Below the pieces are notes generated by a model. The model saw only the letters and a program-made list of their open reading frames with translations. It did no database searches and was not told the origin of the DNA. A stretch of 9,553 nt of DNA, taken from NCBI GenBank assembly GCA_002309375.1, contig DBXK01000021.1, positions 59,619 through 69,171 on the forward strand, in the 5' to 3' direction. Source of the stretch: Christensenella sp. UBA1214 (GTDB lineage: Bacteria; Bacillota; Clostridia; Christensenellales; CAG-138). This document shows, in pieces, positions 1-5,355 of this stretch (positions are counted from its first letter, which is position 1; every line of letters begins with the position of its first letter). A program made the position numbers and the translations under genes.

Positions 1-909
1 GAAGCCGCGCCCGTCCACAATGGTGGGCGTGAGCGTGTGGTTCGTGCCGGCGACCAGCAGCAGACCCGCAAGGCCGCAGATCGCGCCGGAGAGGGTCACT
101 GTGCGGATGGTAACGGCGCCGACGTTTATGCCGGCATATTTCGCGGTATTGTGGCTTTCGCCGACGACGGCGATCTCGTAACCGTGCTTTGTATAGCGCA
201 GGTAGAAGAACATCAGCACCGTGACCGCCATTACGATGATCACATTAAGGAGATACTTTTGCCCCGCGATCGCCGGGAACCAACCCATCTGCGTATCTCC
301 GTTGAGGATGCCGACCGTGCCGGAGCCGTAGCTCTTCTCCATGAAGGTCACGAAGAAGGAAACGAGCTGGATCGCGATATAGTTCATCATGAGGGTGAAC
401 AAGGTTTCGTTTGTATTCAGCTTTGCTTTCGAGATGGCCGGAATAAAGCCCCACAGCCCGCCGGCAGTGATTGCGGCGATGAACATGAGGATAAGAAGGA
501 TCGCGTTCGAAGGCCCGCGAAGCGAAGCAAGGGTCCCGGGGGAATTGCCGAAGATCCAGGAAAGGACGGTCAGCGGTGCGTTGGGGATGTACTTCATCAG
601 AAGCGCCGCAGCGAGTCCGCCGACAAGGACCTGGCCTTCTGCGCCGATGTTCCAGAACTTCATTTTAAAGGCCGGGGCAAGTCCGACGCCGATGCACAGC
701 AGCATCATTATTTCCTTGACGGCGTTCCAGATCCTTCCGGACATCCCGAAAACACCGGTGAACATCGTTGCATATACCGACAGGGGATTCATCTTCGTCA
801 AAAAGAAGATGATCAGACCGTCCAGCAAAAGCGCCGCAAGGATCGCAAGCACACGCACGAGGAGCCGCTTTTCAAATGGCATATTGGTCCGTTTCTGGAT
901 ACGAAGCAT
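1..909 (-). CDS. BmpA-type nucleoside/simple-sugar ABC transporter permease (C-terminus cut by window edge)
   Basis: This is an inner-membrane permease of the family that includes the YufP/NupP nucleoside importers of Bacillus. With the ATPase encoded just upstream it should form the channel of an importer for purine nucleosides or a related compound; the substrate is inferred from family membership only. The 303 residues present begin MLRIQKRTNMPFEKR, and the reading frame is still open at position 1, so about 50 residues of a usual 350 or so are missing. Several strongly hydrophobic segments are visible. The family hallmark FWNIGAEGQ lies at residues 85-93, and an NTNETLFTLMMNYIA stretch follows in the middle of the protein. 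The ATG at 907-909 is preceded by an AAGGGAAGG-like ribosome binding site. The gap after the ATPase stop codon is 63 bases with no terminator, so the two genes are probably cotranscribed. A second permease gene would be expected beyond the left edge. Confidence 0.9.
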   Translation of the reverse strand, partial: MLRIQKRTNMPFEKRLLVRVLAILAALLLDGLIIFFLTKMNPLSVYATMFTGVFGMSGRIWNAVKEIMMLLCIGVGLAPAFKMKFWNIGAEGQVLVGGLAAALLMKYIPNAPLTVLSWIFGNSPGTLASLRGPSNAILLILMFIAAITAGGLWGFIPAISKAKLNTNETLFTLMMNYIAIQLVSFFVTFMEKSYGSGTVGILNGDTQMGWFPAIAGQKYLLNVIIVMAVTVLMFFYLRYTKHGYEIAVVGESHNTAKYAGINVGAVTIRTVTLSGAICGLAGLLLVAGTNHTLTPTIVDGRGF

Positions 910-972
910 TTTTTACCTTCCCTTTCGTTTTATTTTAACCGGCAGCGGAAAGACCGCGCCGAACAACAGATC

Positions 973-2529
973 TTATTTCGCCTCTCCGCCTTCGGCGTCG
1001 GAGGGGACGCTCGTCATCAGAAGGCCGACGTCTTCCTTTTTCGCGGTGCGTCCGTCCACGATGCCGCTGATCCTGCCTCCGCAGAGGACCATGATGCGGT
1101 CACAGAGCTCGAGGAGAACGTCGAGATCCTCGCCGACATAGATCACGGCGCCGCCGGCAAGCTTGCGCTCGTTCAAAAGGCGATAGATCGCGTAGCTCGT
1201 GTTTATGTCGAGGCCGCGCACGGCGTAGGCGGCCATCATCAGCGAGGGCTCGCCCGCGAGCTCGCGCCCGACGAGGACTTTCTGCACGTTGCCGCCGGAA
1301 AGCTTCCGGACAGGCGTGTCGAGGTTCGGCGTTATGACCTCCAGCTCCTCGACGACCTTTTCGGCGAGCTTCAGCGGCTTTGCGCGGTTCGTCAGCATGG
1401 AACCTCCTTCGCGGTAGCTGCGGAGCATCATGTTGTCCGGAATATTCATGCTTCCGACAAGGCCCATGCCGAGGCGGTCCTCGGGAACAAAGGCGAGACT
1501 GACGCCAAGGGCGCGGATCTTCTGCGGCGAGAGCTTGCAGAGCTCTTCCTCCTCGCCCGTTTTCGGATTGATATAGCGGATCTTCGAACCGGATTCCTCC
1601 GGAGTGAGGCCCGCGATCGCTTCGAGAAGCTCCTTTTGACCGCTTCCCGCAACGCCCGCAATGCCGAGGATCTCTCCGCTGTATGCGGTGAAGGAGACGT
1701 CATTGAGGCGGAGCACGCCCATTTTATCCTTTACGGAAAGGTTTTCGACGATCAGACGCGGAGTTTTCTCCTCAACGAAGGGGCGTTCGATGTTCAGCGA
1801 AACGGATCGGCCGACCATCAGATCCGAAAGGGTCTGCTTATCCGCCTCGGCTGTTACAACATCCCCGACGTATTCACCTTTGCGGAGGATCGCGACGCGG
1901 TCGGAGATCTCGAGGACCTCGTTGAGCTTATGGGTGATGATGACGATGCTCTTGCCGTCCGCCTTCATCGCGCGCATGACTTCGAAAAGCGCGTCGGTCT
2001 CCTGCGGCGTCAGAACGGCGGTCGGTTCGTCCAAAATGAGAATATCCGCTCCCCGGTACAGCGCCTTGACGATCTCAAGCGTCTGCTTTTCGGAAACGGA
2101 CATTTCATAAACTTTTTTATTGGGATCGACGGAGAAATTATAGCGTTCGCAGATCTCCGCGACCGCGGCTTTGACGCTGCGCAGGGAAGCCTTCAGCCCG
2201 AGCTTCACGTTTTCGGCGGCGGTGAAAACATCCACGAGCTTGAAGTGCTGATGGATCATGCCGATCTTGAGCGCGTGCGCGTCCTTCGGAGAGCTGATGC
2301 GGACGGGAACTCCGTTCACGGCGATACTGCCGCTGTCGGGAAAATAGATGCCGGAAAGCATGTTCATCAGCGTCGTCTTTCCGCTGCCGTTTTCGCCGAG
2401 AAGGGAGAGGATCTCCCCCTTATAAATATCGAGCGAAACATTCCGGTTTGCTTGGATCGAGCCGAAGCTCTTAGAGATATCCGTCATGCTGACGGCGATC
2501 TCCCTCGGAGGAGTTGCGAGGCTTTCCAT
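973..2529 (-). CDS. Tandem-domain ABC transporter ATPase, BmpA/nucleoside importer type
   Basis: A 518-residue cytoplasmic ATPase with two fused nucleotide-binding domains, the normal architecture for simple-sugar and nucleoside importers (YufO/NupO type). Domain 1 looks active: Walker A GENGSGKT (45-52), a Q-loop in MIHQHFKLVD, a signature-like MSVSEKQ (143-149), Walker B ILILDEPT (163-170) and the H-loop IITHK (H200). Domain 2 starts near residue 258. Its Walker A is degenerate (GVAGSGQKE, 292-300), it keeps LSGGN (410-414), and where a Walker B would be it reads LMMAAYAVRGLD (430-441), with no Asp-Glu pair. The H-loop histidine is replaced by Glu467 in VGEDLD. A degenerate second site is normal in this family. 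I chose the ATG at 2527-2529 because AAGGA sits 9 bases before it. An upstream TTG at 2586 is in frame but has no ribosome binding site and lies almost at the predicted transcription start. No binding-protein gene is adjacent. Confidence 0.93.
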   Translation of the reverse strand: MESLATPPREIAVSMTDISKSFGSIQANRNVSLDIYKGEILSLLGENGSGKTTLMNMLSGIYFPDSGSIAVNGVPVRISSPKDAHALKIGMIHQHFKLVDVFTAAENVKLGLKASLRSVKAAVAEICERYNFSVDPNKKVYEMSVSEKQTLEIVKALYRGADILILDEPTAVLTPQETDALFEVMRAMKADGKSIVIITHKLNEVLEISDRVAILRKGEYVGDVVTAEADKQTLSDLMVGRSVSLNIERPFVEEKTPRLIVENLSVKDKMGVLRLNDVSFTAYSGEILGIAGVAGSGQKELLEAIAGLTPEESGSKIRYINPKTGEEEELCKLSPQKIRALGVSLAFVPEDRLGMGLVGSMNIPDNMMLRSYREGGSMLTNRAKPLKLAEKVVEELEVITPNLDTPVRKLSGGNVQKVLVGRELAGEPSLMMAAYAVRGLDINTSYAIYRLLNERKLAGGAVIYVGEDLDVLLELCDRIMVLCGGRISGIVDGRTAKKEDVGLLMTSVPSDAEGGEAK

Positions 2530-2538
2530 CGTTGACCG

Positions 2539-2547
2539 TCCTTGCAG
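2539..2547 (-). promoter_or_regulatory. Ribosome binding site deciding the ATPase start
   Basis: On the minus strand GCAAGGACGG precedes the ATG at 2529, with AAGGA about 9 bases from the start codon. It supports the 518-residue form over the 537-residue form that would begin at the TTG at 2586. Confidence 0.6.
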
Positions 2548-2604
2548 TTTTTTCGCGGTTTTGCGTACTGTTGCGCCGAATACCAAAACAAAACCACAAA
2601 TTAC

Positions 2605-2633
2605 ATTATAGCAGAAGCAGGGCCGGATGTAAA
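2605..2633 (-). promoter_or_regulatory. Strong sigma-A promoter for the ABC transporter operon
   Basis: Reading leftward, TTTACA (2633-2628), a 17-base spacer and a perfect TATAAT (2610-2605). The -10 is preceded by TGC, giving a TGn extended -10. Transcription should start near 2598, leaving a leader of about 70 bases before the ATPase. I see no purine riboswitch or other known aptamer in that short leader. Confidence 0.85.
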
Positions 2634-2657
2634 GACGGAAAGAGCATTTCGCATATC

Positions 2658-2684
2658 AAAAAGGGCTCCCGGAGGAGCCCCTTG
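2658..2684 (-). terminator. Intrinsic terminator of the zinc-ribbon gene
   Basis: On the minus strand a stem GGGCTCC / GGAGCCC with a TCCG loop, extended at its base by AAG pairing with TTT, runs into TTTTT. It lies about 10 bases past the stop codon of the zinc-ribbon gene and ends about 25 bases before the -35 of the ABC operon, so the two units are insulated. Confidence 0.85.
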
Positions 2685-2693
2685 ATCCTTGCT

Positions 2694-3569
2694 TTACCAA
2701 TCCGAATCCCAATCGGTTCCGCCGGAATCCCAATCGCTGTAATCCGACCCGGAATCGCTGTCAGAGCGGTTGTGAAAGTTTTCCCAGATTTCGGAGTCCT
2801 TGAAATCACTGACACCCCAATCGGAATCGTAGCTGCTGCCGATAAAATGGTCTTCATAGTCCGAATCGGGGAAATGCTTCACGTATTCCCAGTCGCCGTC
2901 GTTGCCGTAATACCAATAATCCCCGTAGCGGTAATAATAACCGCCGCTGTCGTCCTGATAATAGCCGTCATTCTTATGCTTTGAACTGCTGCAGAAGCAG
3001 ATGCCGATTATAAGGGCGATGAAAAGCAAAACAACAACAATGGCGGTGATGATCGCGGGCTTGCTTGAGCGCTGCAGCTGATTGGATATGTCTGACGTGT
3101 CGGCTGAGCGGTCCGCGCCGCCGGAGGAGGAGAAGGCCCTTTCCGGATAGATATTGCGGTTATGGCATTCGGAAAGGAGCTTTTCGAAGAGCTCCTTCAC
3201 GGCGTAGGCCTCGTCCGGACCGTGGTAACGCACCGCGCGGCTGCCGTCGGCTTTGTTTTTATACACGACGAAGGAAGTTCCGGCCCGATAGATGCCGAAG
3301 GCCTTCGGAGGGCGGTAATCCTCGCCGATAAAGAAGCGCATCCGCTCGAGCGGCATTTTGCGCACTTCGCAGTATTGGCGCAGTTCCTCGATCGTTTTCG
3401 GGCGAACGATCGCCTTGCGCGGGTCGTCATAAAGCTCCGAGGCAGAGCTTTCGGCAGGCTCGGCGCCGGTGCTTTTTGTTTCGGGTATCGTCGTGCCGCA
3501 GTGAGGGCAGACGGAATCGAGCATTGAAACGCTTTTTCCGCAGCCGGGACAAATCTTGTTATCGGCCAT
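2694..3569 (-). CDS. Membrane-anchored zinc-ribbon protein with Tyr/Asp/Trp-rich C-terminal tail
   Basis: A 291-residue protein whose function I do not recognise. It opens with a double-CxxC zinc ribbon (Cys7, Cys10, Cys21, Cys24), followed by a Ser/Ala/Glu-rich linker. A soluble domain at about 46-145 contains RFFIGEDYRPPKAFGIYR and VVYKNKADGSRAVRYHG, a module I have seen in hypothetical zinc-ribbon proteins of Clostridia. One transmembrane helix spans residues 172-193 (AIITAIVVVLLFIALIIGICFC). The last 95 or so residues are low-complexity and rich in Tyr, Asp, Ser, Trp and Gly, ending GTDWDSDW. Zinc-ribbon proteins of this plan usually have the ribbon in the cytoplasm and the tail outside, but that topology is inferred. 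The ATG at 3567-3569 follows AGGAG with a 5-base gap. It has its own promoter and terminator, so it appears monocistronic. A sensor or envelope-stress role is possible but not shown. Confidence 0.85.
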   Translation of the reverse strand: MADNKICPGCGKSVSMLDSVCPHCGTTIPETKSTGAEPAESSASELYDDPRKAIVRPKTIEELRQYCEVRKMPLERMRFFIGEDYRPPKAFGIYRAGTSFVVYKNKADGSRAVRYHGPDEAYAVKELFEKLLSECHNRNIYPERAFSSSGGADRSADTSDISNQLQRSSKPAIITAIVVVLLFIALIIGICFCSSSKHKNDGYYQDDSGGYYYRYGDYWYYGNDGDWEYVKHFPDSDYEDHFIGSSYDSDWGVSDFKDSEIWENFHNRSDSDSGSDYSDWDSGGTDWDSDW

Positions 3570-3607
3570 AAGCGCTCCTTTCGGAAAGAACGGTACTTAA
3601 TATAAAG

Positions 3608-3635
3608 ATTATAACACTTGTGTCCGAATAGTCAA
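3608..3635 (-). promoter_or_regulatory. Promoter of the zinc-ribbon gene
   Basis: Reading leftward, TTGACT (3635-3630), a 16-base spacer and TATAAT (3613-3608), with TGT immediately before the -10 (extended -10). The -35 begins one base after the T-tract of the upstream terminator, so termination and initiation are packed back to back. Confidence 0.8.
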
Positions 3636-3636
3636 T

Positions 3637-3673
3637 AAAAAACGAAGGCTCCGCCGCCGAGGGGGGAGCCTTT
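3637..3673 (-). terminator. Intrinsic terminator of the ThrE-family gene
   Basis: On the minus strand AAGGCTCC (3672-3665) pairs with GGAGCCTT (3652-3645) across a C/G-rich 12-base loop, followed by CG and six T residues (3642-3637). It begins seven bases after the stop codon of the exporter gene. Confidence 0.85.
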
Positions 3674-3679
3674 GAGTTT

Positions 3680-5038
3680 TCATTTGAGCTTTTTGAGCTT
3701 GCTTTTCTTGTGTACGCCCCACATGCGGAAAACGGTCGAAACGAGGAGCACGCCCACGGCCATCGAGCCGGCGATCGCTGCGGTCAGAAGGCCTTTTTCG
3801 AAAGCCTCCGCACCCATGCCGCGGCGGATATAGTCCATCGTATAGTAGATCCCGGCACCGGGGATCAGCGGCACGAGCGCGCAGAGCAGATAGCTCGTCG
3901 CGGGGAATTTGCGGATCCTTGCCATGATCTCCGCATAGATGGCGGATGCGGCGGCGGCAATGAGATAGCTTGCCGGTTCGCTGACGCCGATGCGCATCAT
4001 GATGCTGCACACGAGCCAGGAGATGATGCTGCCGAACAGCGCGAAGGGGGTGCCCTTCCCGTGCATGTTGAAGAAGAGGCCGAAGCCGAGCGTGCCGATG
4101 AAGCCCGCTATGCATTGGATCGCAAGATTATAGTCGATCGGCGCGGGCGGCGTGACGGCGGTAGGGAAGATATGCTGCGCAAGGGTGACGGCGGAGCTCG
4201 TTCCGAAAACGAGCGCCACGGCGATGATCAGCACCTGCACGAGGCGGTTGACGCCGCTCATCGTGTCGCCGTAGATAACGTCCCGCAGGCTGTTGGTGAA
4301 CAAAAAGCCCGGCACGAGCAGCATCAGCGCGCCGATCGTCGCGATATCCGCGTTGCCGCAGAAGCCGACTGCGGCGAGGGCGTTGGCGAGGAAGGCGAGG
4401 ATGAAGCTCCCGACGAAGGAGGAGAAGAAGGCGTTGGCGTGCAGTCTTCCGGTGAAACGCAGCGCGGCGCCGGTCGCGGCGCAGCAAACGCCGGCGGCGA
4501 GGGCGTCGAAAGCCGATCCGCCGAAGAAGAAACCGAAGCCGAGGCCGATCATGAACGCGGCAAAGTAATAGATCACGCTGCCGTATTCGCGCACGCTGCG
4601 GTCGGTTTCGACAAGAAGCTTCCGGGCTGACTTGAGATCCGGCTTTTCGATGCAGATCCTGCGGCAGAGCGCGGAATAGCGCTCGATGCCGTCGAGCATC
4701 GTGCCGCCGCTCTTCAGACGGCGGATCTTCGTGAGAACGACGTCGTTCGTTTCGAGGCTCGCCATGATCGCGCTCGGGATCACGAAGGTATCGACCTTGT
4801 CGACGCCGTAAGCTTCGATGATGCGCGTGATCGTTTCCTCAACGCGGTAGGTCTCCGCGCCGCAGCTCTGCAGACGGTTCGCGAGCGCGACGGCGAATTC
4901 GAGCAGCTCCTCATAATAGGATTCGTCGTGCTCGTCCGGCGTTTTTTCCGCCGCGGAGAGCCCGCTTTCGGGGTAAAGGAAAGAGCCTTCTTTGATAAAA
5001 AGGTTTTTCCTGAACAGTTTTTTCTTCAAGGCAGACAT
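3680..5038 (-). CDS. Fused two-domain threonine/serine exporter (ThrE) family membrane protein
   Basis: A 452-residue integral membrane protein of the ThrE family, whose Corynebacterium founder exports threonine and serine. In other species the relatives YjjP/YjjB are encoded as two genes and have been linked to organic-acid export, so the substrate here is open. The N-terminal cytoplasmic part carries the conserved SCGAETYRVEETI (58-70) and DTFVIPSA (83-90). From about residue 151 there are many hydrophobic helices. The family motif PGFLFTNSLRDVIYGDTMSG starts at Pro243. The second (DUF3815-like) half holds FFNMHGKG and LVPLIPGAGIYY, and the protein ends in a basic tail, KKSKLKKLK. Both halves are in one chain, as in actinobacterial ThrE. 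The ATG at 5036-5038 follows AAAGGA with a 5-base gap. It has its own promoter and terminator, is divergent from the dockerin gene, and appears to be a single-gene unit. Confidence 0.9.
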   Translation of the reverse strand: MSALKKKLFRKNLFIKEGSFLYPESGLSAAEKTPDEHDESYYEELLEFAVALANRLQSCGAETYRVEETITRIIEAYGVDKVDTFVIPSAIMASLETNDVVLTKIRRLKSGGTMLDGIERYSALCRRICIEKPDLKSARKLLVETDRSVREYGSVIYYFAAFMIGLGFGFFFGGSAFDALAAGVCCAATGAALRFTGRLHANAFFSSFVGSFILAFLANALAAVGFCGNADIATIGALMLLVPGFLFTNSLRDVIYGDTMSGVNRLVQVLIIAVALVFGTSSAVTLAQHIFPTAVTPPAPIDYNLAIQCIAGFIGTLGFGLFFNMHGKGTPFALFGSIISWLVCSIMMRIGVSEPASYLIAAAASAIYAEIMARIRKFPATSYLLCALVPLIPGAGIYYTMDYIRRGMGAEAFEKGLLTAAIAGSMAVGVLLVSTVFRMWGVHKKSKLKKLK

Positions 5039-5075
5039 TCGTATCCTTTCCGTTCCGCTTGATTTACGGATGGAA

Positions 5076-5103
5076 AGTATAACACAGATTTGGAAAAAAG
5101 CAA
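5076..5103 (-). promoter_or_regulatory. Promoter of the ThrE-family gene
   Basis: Reading leftward, TTGCTT (5103-5098), a 16-base spacer and TATACT (5081-5076), with TGT before the -10. The start codon is about 38 bases past the -10, so the leader is short. The pattern closely resembles the zinc-ribbon promoter. Confidence 0.7.
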
Positions 5104-5213
5104 GTTATATTTGCGCCTGCCGCGGGCAGATCCCCGAAACTGAGGCGGAAGAGGCCGGGAAAGGATGCCGGCGGAGGAACAAAACCTTTGATTTAATAAA
5201 ACGTCCTTCCGAC
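5104..5213. other. Divergent intergenic stretch, no gene seen
   Basis: This is the middle of the 317-base intergenic region between the leftward exporter and the rightward dockerin gene. It goes from AT-rich through a GC-rich patch (about 5115-5185) to AT-rich again. I see no credible small ORF with a ribosome binding site, no RNA gene and no strong hairpin here. It may hold upstream regulatory sites. Confidence 0.5.
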
Positions 5214-5231
5214 TTTAAGATTAATTTAAGA
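5214..5231 (+). repeat. Direct repeat TTTAAGA x2, 11-base period (candidate activator site)
   Basis: TTTAAGA occurs at 5214-5220 and again at 5225-5231, start-to-start 11 bases, one helical turn. The second 11-base unit would end at 5235, ten bases before the TATAAT at 5246. That spacing resembles sites bound by OmpR/PhoB-family response regulators, where the activator replaces a weak -35. Binding is inferred from geometry only; the sequence does not identify the regulator. Confidence 0.4.
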
Positions 5232-5245
5232 ACATTTCTTTATTA

Positions 5246-5251
5246 TATAAT
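5246..5251 (+). promoter_or_regulatory. -10 element of the dockerin-gene promoter (poor -35)
   Basis: A perfect TATAAT lies in an AT-rich stretch on the plus strand. At 17 to 18 bases upstream the sequence is AATTTA or TAATTT, a weak -35, and there is no TGn extension. The start of transcription would be near 5258, giving a leader of about 98 bases. The weak -35 together with the direct repeat suggests regulated expression. Confidence 0.6.
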
Positions 5252-5265
5252 GCAGTAACCGATAA

Positions 5266-5329
5266 GGTGGGAAAGAGGCCTTTCCCGCCGGTTCGGGAAA
5301 AGCCCGGCGCGCCATCCTTTGCGGCCGGG
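5266..5329 (+). promoter_or_regulatory. Structured 5' leader of the dockerin gene
   Basis: A 10-bp stem (5266-5275 with 5280-5289, one G-T wobble, loop AGGC) is followed by CGGG/CCCG (5294-5297 with 5303-5306). Alternative pairings are GCCGG 5287-5291 with CCGGC 5304-5308, and CCCGGC 5303-5308 with GCCGGG 5324-5329. These compete with one another. I could not match the region to a known riboswitch (c-di-GMP, cobalamin and purine were considered). No T-tract follows, so it is not an obvious terminator. It may stabilise the mRNA or control translation. Confidence 0.4.
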
Positions 5330-5342
5330 GAAACCAAAACGG

Positions 5343-5348
5343 AAAGGA
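5343..5348 (+). promoter_or_regulatory. Ribosome binding site of the dockerin gene
   Basis: AAAGGA ends 7 bases before the ATG at 5356, which fixes the start just ahead of a signal peptide. Confidence 0.7.
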
Positions 5349-5355
5349 AAGTACA

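Noticed and set aside
37..2535. 832-codon open frame on the plus strand
   Set aside because: It lies opposite the permease and ATPase genes, which have clear family motifs. Its translation is His/Asp/Arg-rich with no recognisable domain, and it is an artefact of GC-rich codons.
2530..2586. N-terminal extension of the ATPase from a TTG at 2586
   Set aside because: There is no ribosome binding site before it and it falls about 12 bases after the predicted transcription start; the ATG at 2529 has a good site.
2530..2604. Purine riboswitch controlling the nucleoside-type transporter
   Set aside because: The leader is only about 70 bases and shows no three-way-junction pattern or terminator.
3710..4630. 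306-codon open frame on the plus strand
   Set aside because: Antisense to the ThrE-family gene, which has conserved motifs in its own frame; the product is a low-complexity charged sequence.
5258..5355. Known riboswitch in the dockerin-gene leader
   Set aside because: I compared it with remembered c-di-GMP, cobalamin and purine consensus features; the conserved core bases are missing.
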